A stretch of 64,000 bases of DNA, taken from Acanthaster planci (taxonomy: Eukaryota; Echinodermata; Asteroidea; Valvatida; Acanthasteridae). The stretch lies in assembly GCF_001949145.1 (NCBI RefSeq), contig NW_019091747.1, forward strand, positions 22,013-86,012. The letters run 5' to 3'. Within the stretch, counting starts at the first letter, position 1, and each line of letters opens with the position of its first letter. The notes beneath the pieces were generated by a model. The model made no database searches and was not told the origin of the DNA. It was given only the letters and a program-made list of their open reading frames with translations. The translations under genes were made by a program, and so were the position numbers. This document shows positions 10,142 to 21,893 of the stretch, one piece after another.

Positions 10142-12749
10142 ATGCAGCTGGCATCGGACATACATGTAGCAAGCTCAGCACAGAATACCTGGCTCCCTGA
10201 GACTGAGCAGGTGTATACCCAGCTCCGAGCCCGGGCAGAGCGAGGCGGCTGGGAGCAAATCAGGAACACCAACACAGACCCCAAACCCTCCCGGTATCTC
10301 TTTTCAAGAGTCAGAACGGAAAATGGTTGTGTGATCCACTACGCTTTGTTCGTACAGAAAGATGAGAAAAAGATGATGGGTGTTTGCCAGTTCGGAGAGG
10401 AGGCCCAGGGACCCAAGGGGTGAGATTTTGACTCCTCTAAATGACCCTGTTCCCCAAGAAAACATCAAGATATCTGTGATTAGAAACTGGCTTCAGTGCC
10501 CACTCGGTATTGAGGATGTTTTAGGACACTCCTGTATTGTCTCTGAAAAACAAAGAAGTGATGCAGTTCCTTATTTTCGGATTGGCAAACTTGTGCATTG
10601 TAAAAAAGGGTACTAAAAGTCTAGTTTTGGCAGAAATGTAACCTTATTTGCTCTTTGCACGCTGCCACCATAGGCAAGCAGAGCCTCAAACTGGCAGCTT
10701 GTTCAATCACGTCAGAACAGTGTCAGCGCAGCTTTTTGAAATATTGTCCAATCGCATGGTGTTATAAAGAACTAACGCAGTACGCACAAAGTTACTAAGC
10801 AGCATACACGTGAATCACTGAACCGGCTATATTTATCATGTAAAGCTGCCAGATGAAGGCTCTGCCCGCCTACATGTATGGAGGCAGCGTGCAGAGAGCG
10901 AAGAATAGCCCGAAGAATACTGCATTATGGTAGGGTAATAATAAACACAAGAAGAGAGTTTCACTATATCACCTTAGGTTTACTCTCCACTGGAATAACT
11001 GGAGATGCTTTTTAATGGATGATTTCAGTTCGATGGTGAGAAAATGCCAAACTTTAAGGAATCAGCCAGTTAATCCCTCCTTTGAAAGAAGTTGAATGTA
11101 TTCAGCCTCTCAAAAGATGCTGCTAAAGTAGGCGGTTAAAAGTTCAATGATGCAGTATTTTTAGTTGAGTAAGTGAAACCAAAACATTGTGTTACATCAG
11201 CATGGTATGTTCAAAAGTTTTCCGTTGTACGGTTGATAATCAGTGCTGTGATTCATGTTTGATTTTGTCAAACTGTCGTCATTTCCATTGAATGTACATG
11301 ATCACTAAGGTTATTCAGTGGAATTCATTATTAGCCTTAATCACAAAATCCTGAAAGGGACTTCGCTTGCACAGCATACAGNNNNNNNNNNNNNNNNNNN
11401 NNNNNNNNNNNNNNNNNNNNNNNNNNNNNNNNNNNNNNNNNNNNNNNNNNNNNNNNNNNNNNNNNNNNNNNNNNNNNNNNNNNNNNNNNNNNNNNNNNNN
11501 NNNNNNNNNNNNNNNNNNNNNNNNNNNNNNNNNNNNNNNNNNNNNNNNNNNNNNNNNNNNNNNNNNNNNNNNNNNNNNNNNNNNNNNNNNNNNNNNNNNN
11601 NNNNNNNNNNNNNNNNNNNNNNNNNNNNNNNNNNNNNNNNNNNNNNNNNNNNNNNNNNNNNNNNNNNNNNNNNNNNNNNNNNNNNNNNNNNNNNNNNNNN
11701 NNNNNNNNNNNNNNNNNNNNNNNNNNNNNNNNNNNNNNNNNNNNNNNNNNNNNNNNNNNNNNNNNNNNNNNNNNNNNNNNNNNNNNNNNNNNNNNNNNNN
11801 NNNNNNNNNNNNNNNNNNNNNNNNNNNNNNNNNNNNNNNNNNNNNNNNNNNNNNNNNNNNNNNNNNNNNNNNNNNNNNNNNNNNNNNNNNNNNNNNNNNN
11901 NNNNNNNNNNNNNNNNNNNNNNNNNNNNNNNNNNNNNNNNNNNNNNNNNNNNNNNNNNNNNNNNNNNNNNNNNNNNNNNNNNNNNNNNNNNNNNNNNNNN
12001 NNNNNNNNNNNNNNNNNNNNNNNNNNNNNNNNNNNNNNNNNNNNNNNNNNNNNNNNNNNNNNNNNNNNNNNNNNNNNNNNNNNNNNNNNNNNNNNNNNNN
12101 NNNNNNNNNNNNNNNNNNNNNNNNNNNNNNNNNNNNNNNNNNNNGTACGGCCAGGGCCAGGAATTGAATCCCAGGTCGCATTAGAGAGACGCAACTGCTT
12201 GAAGCAAGAGCCCACTGTGCCACCTTGTTTTTGCCTCTATTTTTGCAAAGGAATTGTACCCAGTCAAGATTGGAAAAACAAGATTTGGAGGACACAACTT
12301 TCCAGGCAAACTTTTTGATTAATAAGATGCTTGACAAGGAAGTACAGGCAACAAGACTTTGTTCAGCTCTGCCTTTGAGCTCCCTTACCTCAGGGTTGAA
12401 TTACGTTACAGTGCCATTTTTGTGCACTTTCCTCCAGCCATGTTAGTGGGTTAATTCGTCGGCATTTTTTTCTGCATTGTGCATTATGTGAAAGAAGGTT
12501 TGTTGTAATGTCTTATTTTCTGAGTTCGAATGTTTTGTTCCATTTTCCAGACCCACTCCGTTGAGATCCCCCATACTCATTGAGGCAAACATCGACAAAA
12601 TTGAAGGCAGAAAGATTTTCATGAAATCATACATGAAAAGTCCAGATGGCGCGACAGTCTACTCGGATTGCACTGCTTTGTATGTTAACGTTGAAAGCAA
12701 ACTGCGTGCTGCGGAAGAAAAAAACCAACTCAACACTGTGAAGAGTTAG
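10142..12749 (+). CDS. THEM4-like acyl-CoA thioesterase, array copy 1 (middle exon in a gap)
   Basis: Exon A 10142-10419 encodes the N-terminal part (SAQNTWLPETEQ, then RARAERGGW, then CQFGEEAQGPKG) and ends two bases into a Gly codon at a GGGTGAG donor. Exon C 12551-12749 begins after TTCCAG and encodes RPTPLRSPILIEANIDKIEG through a TVYSDCTALYV strand to a TAG stop. Exon B, which carries the HGG active site in the other copies, is not visible. The last bases before the N gap at 11382 match sequence about 50 bases upstream of exon B in copy 2, so exon B should lie just inside the gap. With the usual 114-nt exon B the protein would be about 196 residues. THEM4 family enzymes hydrolyse fatty acyl-CoA using a hotdog fold. 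The first in-frame ATG of the exon is 10094; I chose 10142 by alignment with the other copies. No clear mitochondrial transit peptide is seen. Confidence 0.78.
11382..12144. other. assembly gap (763 N)
   Basis: Unknown sequence. It probably hides exon B of thioesterase copy 1 and the following intron. The sequence resumes at a SINE-derived segment that is duplicated at 13871. Confidence 0.99.
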
Positions 12750-13748
12750 TGCTTTTTATCTATGTGTGGTAGATGTGAACGGGTGCTGCGTGGAGGTTGC
12801 CCCTCTCATTGAATAACAGAAAGACTGGGCCGACTGCCTGGTTCCTGCCTCTCTAGTTATTTGGAATTCAAATAACTGACAGTGGGCACCATGGAAAAAG
12901 CCTGCCCACCTCTCCAGATTTATTCACAGGACCAGGGTTGTTGATCCAATTTACAAGTTCAGCGATAAGATTGGCTTTCCTGTTACTACTGTTGTCATTT
13001 AGAGAAATGAAATGATTTTATACAGCACTTACCTCAAATGGTACCTTTTTTTTGTAACTGTTCTGTCCTCAGCTCGAATTCTGTTTAATTAGTGAGGTCT
13101 CTTAGACGTTTGACATTTCTGTTTTAAAATGGCGAAAAATGCACCATTATTTAGTTCGGTTGCAAAGCAGGTAGACAACTTTGACAATCGATTTTTGTTT
13201 TTCATTTCAAATAGAAAAGCTGCTCTCTTCATAGTAAATAAACCAAGGTATTGCAGAGAAGGGAAATTTTGTATCTGAGTTATTTGTATTTAGAATGCAT
13301 CTTGGCAAAAGCTGCAGTCTTGAAGTATACTGATTTCGTTTTGCCCTTTTCATTCCAGTTTATGTGTTCTGTTGTTAGAGCTTTAGTTGAGTTTCATTCT
13401 AAAACTTCTGTTACGCAGGCAGAATGAAGGACAACAATATCAGGGCATTGATGCTGTAAATTTTGATGATTAAGTTGAAAATGGGACATTGGGAGGATGG
13501 TTGAATAACGTTCAGGTAAAAACATCTGCAGTAGCATTTTATACACATGACTGCAAAAGAAGACTTGAAAAGTATATTCTGGAGAGAAATATGGAAACAT
13601 ATTTTCAGTTTACAAGAGAAAAAGTTTGTGTTTACCATAGCATACACCTGTTGTCATTGCACTTCATGTGCCTCGAGTACTATTTTAACTAAGTAGAATA
13701 TCATTTCTGGGCCTCCGTAACTGTATTCTTGGTTTCAAGAAGTTAGTG
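12145..13748. repeat. tandem block 1 of a near-identical pair (partner 13871-15478)
   Basis: About 1.6 kb containing an intron piece, exon C and downstream flank is repeated almost unchanged at 13871-15478. Differences are scattered substitutions and small indels. Block 1 begins right after a 763-N gap and block 2 right after a single N, so unmerged alleles are a strong alternative to a true duplication. Confidence 0.8.
12150..12235 (-). repeat. tRNA-like SINE relic within the array intron
   Basis: Read on the minus strand it gives GGTGGCACAGTGGGCTC (A-box region) and, about 45 bases on, GGGATTCAATTCCTGGC (B-box region). The same relic is found at 13871-13955 and, more decayed, near 17665-17760, 22965-23045 and 29380-29470. 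It therefore inserted before the thioesterase units duplicated. Confidence 0.6.
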
Positions 13749-13870
13749 CTAAAGGGTGCACCCTTGCAAAAAGACCCTAAATATGTCCGCCGAGCTCATT
13801 AATAAAAGTTATAGACTCAAAATATTCTATATTAGAGAGTCCTGAGAGCCATGAAATTGAGGAATGGGAN

Positions 13871-15478
13871 ATACGGCCAGGGCCAGGAATTGAATCCCAG
13901 GTCGCATTAGAGAGACGCAACTGCTTGAAGCAAGAGCCCACCGTGCCACCTTGTTTTTGCCTCTAGTTTTGCAAAGGAATTGTACCCAGTCAAGATTGGA
14001 AAAACAAGATTTGGAGGACACAGCTTTCCAGGCAAACTTTTTGATTAATAAGATGCTTGACAAGGAAGTACAGGCAACAAGACTTTGTTCAGCTCTGCCT
14101 TTAAGCTCCCTTACCTCAGGGTTGAATTACGTTACAGTGCCATTTTTGTGCACTTTCCTCCAGCCATGTTAGTGGGTTAAAAAGAAATCAGACTTTGATA
14201 TTCGTCAGCATTTTTTTCTGTATTGTGCATTATGTGAAAGAAGGTTTATTGTAATGTCCTATTTTCTGAGTTCGAATGTTTTGTTCCATTTTCCAGACCC
14301 ACTCCGTTGAGATCCCCCATACTCATTGAGGCAAACATCGACAAAATTGAAGGCAGAAAGATTTTCATGAAATCATACATGAAAAGTCCAGATGGCACGA
14401 CAGTCTACTCGGATTGCACTGCTTTGTATGTTAACGTTGAAAGCAAACTGCGTGCTGCGGAAGAAAAAAACCAACTCAACATTGTGAAGAGTTAGTGCTT
14501 TTTATCTACGTGTGGTAGATGTGAATGGGTGCTGCATGGAGGTTGCCCCTCTCATTTGAATAACAGAAAGACTGGGCCGACTGCCAGGTTCCGCCTGTCT
14601 AGTTATTTGGAATTCAAATAACTGACAGTGGGCACCATGGAAACAGCCTACCCACCTCTCCAGATTTATTCACAGGACCAGGTTGTTGATCCAATTTACA
14701 AGTTTAGCGATAGGATTGGCTTTCCTGTGACTACTGTTGTCATTTAGATAAATGAAATAATTTTATACAGTTCTTACCTCAAATGTTACTGTTTTTTGTT
14801 ACTGGTCTGTCCTCAGCTCAAATTCTGTTTAATTAGTAAGGTCTCTTAGACGTTTGAAATTTCTGTTTTAAAATGGCGAAAAATGCACCATTATTTAGTT
14901 TGGTGGCAAAGGAGGTAGACAACTTTGACAATCAGTTTTTGTTTTTCATTTCAAATGGAAAAGCTGCTCTGTTCATAGCAAATAAATCAAGGTATTGCAG
15001 AGAAGGGAAATTTTGTATCTGAGTTATTTGTATTTAGAATGCATCTTGGCAAAAGCTGCAGTCTTGAAGAATACTGATTTCGTTTTGCTCTTTTTATTCC
15101 AGTTTATGTGTTCTGTTGTTAGAGCTTTAGTTGAGTTTCATTCTAAAGCTTCTGTTACTCTGACAACAATATCAGGGCATTGATGCTGTAAATTTTGATG
15201 ATTAAGTTGAAAATGGGACATTGGGAGGATGGTTGAACAACCTATCAGGTAAAAACATCTGCAGTAGCATTTTATACACATGACTGCAAAAGAAGACTTG
15301 AAAAGTATATTCTGGAGGGAAATATGGAAACATATTTTCAGTTTAAAAGAAAAAAGTTTGTGTTACCAAAGCATACTCATGTTGTCATTGCACTTCTTGT
15401 GCCTCGAGTGTTATTTTAACCAAGTAGAATATCATTTCTGGGCCTCCGTAACGGTATTCTTGGTTTCAAGACGATAGT
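13871..15478. repeat. tandem block 2 of a near-identical pair (partner 12145-13748)
   Basis: It starts immediately after a single N with the same tacggccagggccagg sequence that opens block 1. Similarity ends near 15478, after the TTGGTTTCAAG motif. Confidence 0.8.
14297..14495 (+). CDS. second copy of THEM4-like exon C (orphan exon)
   Basis: This 199-nt exon is almost identical to 12551-12749, with the same acceptor, phase and TAG stop. No exon A or B lies between the two. It could be an alternative last exon of copy 1, a partial duplication, or the other allele of the same exon inserted by the assembler; the single N at 13870 favours the last. Confidence 0.6.
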
Positions 15479-16217
15479 GCTTAATAGCGGACATCGTGCA
15501 TTTGCGCGCCTAAACGACTCATTATCAGTACAGAGAACGAGTAAAAACTAGTTGTGCGAGGGCGCTCTTCAACAGAAATAAAACATCTATCGATCACTGA
15601 CGTCTTGGGCCGGCCAAGAGTGCCGTATAACGGATGAGCGAACTGCAGCCAGGTGTGCAACTTTGTGACCACCCACCGCGCTGCTTACGGGGGGGGGGAC
15701 GCAACAAGTGGATGGCCGCGCACGTGCTTAAGATTATTTAGAGAAACTTTTGCCGGTCGCTTGCATGAAACACTTTGTACGAGAATTAATTTGGCGTGGG
15801 CAAGTACTTTGAAGTTGAGTGGATGGGAGATATCCATCCGAAACTGCTAGACCCGACACGAGACTTTGGGTTAAAAATTCCATGCACGGACGCTCAATTT
15901 TTTTCCTTACTGTGAGCCATCCGAAAGCCATAAAATGTCAAATTAAGCAGAGATAATAATTGAGGTTATAAAGAAAACAATTTTTTGCACACCAGCCTTT
16001 TAATAGGGTTTGTGCACAGGCTGTCACGCGACATCCAGTATGCTAACGCCACTTGACACCATGGAATTCTCCCCGAACTTTGACACTGTCATCTATTCTT
16101 GTACGGACGGTGCAGGTGATAAGCCAGCTTTGTGCACAACGATCTGCGTCTTTCGACCTGTTCGCAACCAACTTGGCCCTTGTGGAGTAAACTTTGCTTC
16201 TAAAACATGATGTGCAG

Positions 16218-18584
16218 ATGGCGTCAGCACAGAACAACTGGCTACCTGAGACCGAGGAGTTGTACACCCGCCTGCGAGCCCTGGCAGAGAGAGGTGGCTG
16301 GGTGCAAATCTGGAACACCAAAATAAATCTAATGCCCCCTCAATATGCGTTTTCGAGCGTCATAACGGAGAACGGGCGTGTACTGCATCACGCCTTGTTC
16401 GTACAGGAGGAAGAGAAAAGCCTGATGGGTGTTTGCCAGTTTGGAGAGGAAGCCCAAGGACTCGTAGGGTGAGGGTTAAAGTTCCAGATGTAGGAACATT
16501 ACTACTAATTTTCCCATCAGAAAGTGATAACATGTTCTAAATAGTCAAATTTAGCTGTGAAAATATCGAAACATTTACTTAAAACTGATTTTTTTTTCAT
16601 ACCCGTCTCATTGGGTTTGTGCACAGGGTGTCAATTAAGTGATGTCCAGACATGCAACTCTTTCCGGGGTGAGACTTTTGACCCCTCTAAAAATGATCCT
16701 GATCCCTCAGAAAATAATCCTGATAATCTCTTGGATGAAAAATTGGTTCTGATTTGACCAATGCACCTGGTATGGAGGACAACAGTGAAAACATGCAAAG
16801 TCACGGAAATATTAAAAGTGATGTGGTTTCTTGTCCCTGATTGGCAGATTTGAGTATTTAAAGTCAACAGAATATTGTGTGACGTGTGACACACACATAC
16901 AGAGTTTCCCAACACCATCTTTAAATTTTACCCTCCAACTAACCGAGTAAAGTTCTGTAGATTTTGTTAATTTCAGATGTATAAGGACAAAACCTGCACA
17001 GTTAAAGAATTTGGCTTCGAGGGTTTATCCATGGTGTAAACATAAATCAAATTTGTCACCCCTAATACAAAGATTCTTGCTTAAAGTAGGGGCTACTATT
17101 GAATGAGTATTTGAAACAACATGACGTCACCTTGACAGCATAGTACACATGTGCAGAAGTTTTCTGTAATACAATTTCAACTTCAAGTACGTGTGTGTTT
17201 ACAAGAGTGCTTAAATTTTTCTTTTTCAAACTTGGCATCACTTTCATGTAAATTTAGGTAAGTGTAATTTATGTAAAATTTCAGTTGTAAAATCTTGCAA
17301 TAGTCTTTGCTTGCTCAGCATCTATAATTTGCTCCCCTGTTTGCATGCATTCTGTTTAAAAAGGGTAGCACATGGCGGTGCAACTGCTACGATGCATGAT
17401 GGCACCACAGGGGTGTTGGCAGACAGAGTACTTGGAAAAGCCATTGTCACAGCTTCGCTGGCTGTAAACTTTAAGAGGTGAGTCAATGAGGCAGTTTTGT
17501 CACAGAGCTGTGGTCTAGAGCTCTATGGGGCCATCCATGGGAGCTATTTGACCTTATTGGTAGCTGTAAGGGTGAATTGCAGGAAACATCTATAATGTTG
17601 TCAAGCCCATGGTAGGTAAAGTTGGCCTATGTAGCCAGGATATAACCCATAATTATATGACTACTTGGCATGGCTTAGGATCAAAAGTGTTATCAAATCC
17701 AGGCCACAGTAGAGAGCAGCGAGGGCTTTATGTAATAGCAACCTGTGCAACCTTGTTTGGCTTAACGTAATGCATACATGAATTGTGCCTAGTCAAGATG
17801 GGCAAAACAAAAGATTCTTGAGACTTCTTTTCTAAATTAGGAAAGGGCAGACACTTCAGGGAAGGGCAGCCAATTTCACATACTTGTCCGGCAGTGGCCC
17901 TCCCTCCAAATGATTTTTCTTCAGTTTCTACAATAAGTATGCTCCGTTTTTGTTCACTTTTCTCCTGTCATGCTACGGAGACTCAAAAAGAACATCAGAC
18001 CCGGATCATTTTTAGGCTGCTGTGCTTTTGTGATGGTATAGTTTGTGTTAACATGTAGTTGGAGACTTAAAGATGCTTCTTGGCTTCCACCTGACTGATC
18101 TACTGTTATTTGCCTCACACTTGAGCTGATATGGGTGTGCTTAAAATGATGAAAACAGTATTGCACCGATTGTCCGTGTATACTGCCACTAAGCAAACAA
18201 AGTCAGGGCTGAAGTGCCCCCCCCTCCATTTTACAACCAGTGGACACCTCCCTCCCTAACATTTTGCAGGTCCTAACATGGGGTGAGGCTTAACAGGTCT
18301 ACCTATTAATGGCTGATGCCGGATGGCCTTACAAAGTGGCCTTCCTCTTTGAAAATTGTTCTGCAGTTCCCCTTTTCAATTTTTAACGTTTTTCATTTCA
18401 CAGACCCACTCCGTTGAGATCCCCCATACTCATCGTGGCGCATGTCGACAAAATTGAAGGCAAAAAGGTTTTTCTGAAATCATACATGAAGAGTCCAGAT
18501 GGCGCGACAGTCTACTCGGATTGTACCGTCTTGTATGTGAACATTGAAAGCAAACTAAAAAAAAAAGCCAACTCAAGACTGTGA
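16218..18584 (+). CDS. THEM4-like acyl-CoA thioesterase, array copy 2
   Basis: Exons are 16218-16468 (251 nt), 17364-17477 (114 nt) and 18404-18584, giving 181 residues. Exon A starts MASAQNNWLPETEE. Sequence upstream of this ATG resembles the N-terminal extension of copies 3 and 4 but carries an in-frame TAA at 16188-16190, so the extension is lost. Exon B encodes VAHGGATATMHDGTTG, with the HGG motif and the Asp expected to be catalytic, then a Thr in AIVTASL. Exon C encodes RPTPLRSPILIVAHVDKIEG and TVYSDCTVLYV. Its C-terminus differs from copy 1: a run of A has replaced the codons for RAAEE, and the frame ends at TGA 18582-18584 after KKKANSRL. Family role is hydrolysis of acyl-CoA thioesters; substrate length cannot be inferred. 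Confidence 0.82.
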
Positions 18585-20459
18585 ATACAAGAATGCTGCT
18601 TTTTATCTACATAAATATGTAAATGATGCTGTCCACCTACCTCTCCAGCTTTATTTAAACGACCAGAATTGGCAATTTTTTTTCCATCCAAATGTAACTG
18701 TAATCATATTTAATTTTTTTTAATTGGAGACAAGGAAATTCGGCTGTTTGTGTATTGATATTTTAAATTAATTTTTGTTTCAAAATTATATAAATCAAGA
18801 GATTTTAATAAATTTTTAAATGAAAATATTTTGATTAAAATCATCCAATTATTGGCAATTAATAACACCTTTAATAATGTTTAAGCCCAGGTAAAAGAAA
18901 ATGCAGAATGGAATGGAGTAGACAGTTCCTTCAAAATATGTGTAGGTGCCAGTCCGGACTTTTAAGTTTTGTCAAAACTAAAGTGTACCAGAAATTGCTA
19001 TCATGCATTCAGACTTATGGATCAGTGTAAGAATAAAAGGCCATCAACCCCCCATGTACGTGTACATGCTACATATAGGTTGGCAAATTGCTGGTACATA
19101 ACTTAATGTCTGCAAAGAGCAGTCTCAAGGGTTTCTTCTGAGCCTTTTGTTTCTTTGTTTAAAGAGCCCAATTAATTTATAAAACTACAATAACACTTAA
19201 CTCAGATGTTACTCATAGACAGTAGCTACTGGTTGTCTCAAGCTTAAATTTGATCGCATTTGTCAGTAACATCTCTTAGACTTCCAAAATGCTGAAAGAT
19301 CTTTCAGAATGTTGCCATTTCTAGTGGATGGTAGTGTTTTGTTAATTTGAGACAATGGTGGCAAATTTGGCAGTTAATTTTTCTTTTACATTTTTAATAG
19401 AAAAGCTGCACTTAGTATGAAATAAACCACTTAAATTTAATGTATTGAAGAAATAAAGATTTTTTAATAAGAGTTATCTACATTTAAATTTAGAAAAAGT
19501 TGTGATCTTGGAAATATATACAGAAATATGTTTAGTTTTGCTCTTTTTGTGGGGGGGTTGTCAGTTGGTCAGTTTGTTGTGCATTTTGTTGGTCAGCTTT
19601 AGTTGAGTGTCTTTCTGTTAGTTTGTCCTTGTCAGGGACACGAGTAGGTACACAAAAGCTCAGGATTCTGGCAAATTAACAAGTGTATTCTTAGATGAAA
19701 TATGAAAACATCAGCTATCTGTTTGCTAAAAGTAGTCTGGTCTCAGAAAAATCACGCCGTTTGTCTTCGCAGTTTGTAATGAACCTTGAACACTACTTAT
19801 CCGAACTATTTTTCGTTAAAACGCCTTTTGTGGGCCTCCGTAACTAGGTACCGTACTTCCGGCCATTATGTCAATTCTTGTGGAGCCGCACCGTACCAAC
19901 GCCGCCGAGTCCAGGGTCTGGTTGGTTACGACCACAAATTGTTGTTGAAACTAAAGATATCTCATCTTAGCTGCTGGTTTTAGACGTTCGTACCCTCCTT
20001 CCTCCATGGTACAGTACAGCACGCGGCGCAGAAAAAGTTGCCGCCATGGTCCGGTCTTCATGATCTTGCTCGCTTGTTATGTGGCTAGCTGCAGTTGAGT
20101 GAGTGAATGGGATGATTTTAGCAATTGTAGGCCGGGGGGGGGGTATTCAGCAAAGAATCATTCTATGTGACACCAGTTGGCGGTACAGAACACTAAACTG
20201 CAAGTAGGCAAGTCCGTGAATAGCATCTGAACATGGATGAAACAAAGCAAGGAAAGAGTTCCATATACAGATGCGACATGGTCATGATAGACTGGAAGAA
20301 TTCTAAGTATTTTCCCTCCTAAATTGAACTTTTCTGGACATGTTTTTGCTTAGGTCACTGAATAATTACTGATGTCCATATATGGAGCTCTTCTCGTTAG
20401 CAAAAATCTTTCAAGATGTACTTAACTTCGTATTAAGGAGATATTAATTTTAATCACGG

Positions 20460-20660
20460 GTTATGCCCTTACCTGACGTAGGCCTATGTACTCTCAGTCA
20501 TGTCAGTGCTTGTCCGAGAGCTTGCAAAAGAATTCACAAGCTTACTTGGAAAGTTGGATGGAACTTGAACCTAGGACCTCCTGTTTACTAGTGCAGATGT
20601 CTTATCCACTTGACCACTGAGCTTACCAGGGTCAGCTGGCCAGTCTGAGTCAGACTCCGA
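20460..20660 (+). repeat. tRNA-derived SINE copy
   Basis: It runs from ttatgcccttacc through cagtgcttgtccgagagc and cacaagcttacttgg to gaacttgaacctaggacctcc, the antisense of a tRNA T arm, and ends near gaccactgagctt. It is the most complete member of the family in this window. Confidence 0.65.
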
Positions 20661-20709
20661 TGTAGCAGTGGGTACCGCAAATGTCAATGTAGTTTGCATT
20701 GGGGAGATG

Positions 20710-20840
20710 TTAATTTTGATCATGGATTTTGCCCCAACCCGAGGTACAGTGCATATGCATAAACACTGTATACTCAGTGCTTGTCTGAAATTGTTTGCGA
20801 TACCTTGCGCTACATCTGTCTTGGACTGGCCAGTCAACCC
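20710..20840 (+). repeat. partial SINE copy
   Basis: The ttttgccccaacccgagg to ctcagtgcttgtctg part of the family is present, followed by a diverged segment (ttgtttgcgatacct) that occurs again at 21068. Confidence 0.5.
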
Positions 20841-21194
20841 CGGTGTAGCTAAGATGAGAGGCACAGGGGAACCAGCTTTCATCGGTGTAGTTTTTGGGAT
20901 AAGCTTTTGTTAGCCTTGTTCAATATCCATTCATCCATTTACATGGTATCTCGCTTGTTTAGTGGGGGGGGGGCACCAGGAATTTGTGGGAAAATCACCT
21001 GCCGCCTCCAGGCCCTCCCGTGGCTACGCCCCTGTCATGCAAGCTTGGTGGTTGAGCTTGGTGGTCTGAAATTGTTTGCGATACCTGGTGCTACATCTGT
21101 CTTGGACTTGCCAATCAACCCCAGTGTAGCTAAGATTTTACAAGTGGGAGGCACATACAACCTGTAGAGGCATCAACTTTCATTGGTGTAGTCC

Positions 21195-21295
21195 CACCCA
21201 AGTAAGCTTTTGAATTTTCTTGCAAGCTCTCGGAAAAGCACTGACTACAGTGTTCATGAATGTACGTTGGGTAAGGGCAAAACCTGTGATTAGAG
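21195..21295 (-). repeat. partial SINE copy
   Basis: It matches 1122-1215 in the same orientation: aagtaagctt, cttgcaagctctcgg, the ACTGA-CAGTG palindrome and gtaagggcaaaacc. Confidence 0.6.
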
Positions 21296-21893
21296 TAGAA
21301 ATAACCAAAATTTCTAAGCACTGTCTAACATGTTGTCAATAGGGAAAGAATTAGTCTTCTTCTAAACTCTTTCTGCAGCGAGGCATGCACAGCTTCATTG
21401 ACACCTAATTGGCATGTCTTTGGTTGCAAGAAACACTTTGAGAAAAATCACATGGGCAAGAAGTGTTGAGATTAAATACAAGAAAAGGGACACTGACTGA
21501 ATCCAAGACAAAATGAGCAACCACGTACATGTATGTAGGAGTGGAGGAGAGAGATGTCCATCTGAAACTGATAGACACAAAAAGTTTAGGAAAGAATTCC
21601 ATACATGGATGCCTCTACCCTGTGCACAAACCCCATGAGACTGGTCGGAAAAATTCAAAGTGTTTTCTAAGTGAGTATTTCAATGCTTTCACAGTTCAGT
21701 TTGACATTTTAGGTCATTTTATTGTTTTCAAATGGCTGAGAGATCACTTTAGGGAAAAAAAGGAGAGATGTCTGTTCACATACAACACTGGAATTCTTTC
21801 TGAATTTTGTAAGAGAATACATTGTGCCTACTTTGACACTTCATTTTCTCCACAGTCTCTAAGCTTTGTGCACAAAGACTGCATCTTTTCAAG

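Larger units (their letters stand above)
18585..21855. other. intergenic between array copies 2 and 3
   Basis: It holds the 3' flank of copy 2, a stretch near 19785-20190 that aligns with 25410-25930 (showing that whole about 5 kb units were duplicated), and three SINE pieces between 20460 and 21295. A G-homopolymer and a hAT-like gtggctacgcccctg end lie around 20960-21035. No other gene is seen. Confidence 0.55.

Noticed and set aside
11315-12337. Several 260-340 residue frames across 11.3-12.3 kb
   Set aside because: They are made almost wholly of unknown residues from the N gap. The same holds for the frames at 52033-52997.
16194-16217. Start of thioesterase copy 2 at 16194
   Set aside because: The codon there is TTG, not ATG, and a TAA lies just upstream; the first ATG in frame is 16218, which aligns with copies 5 and 6.
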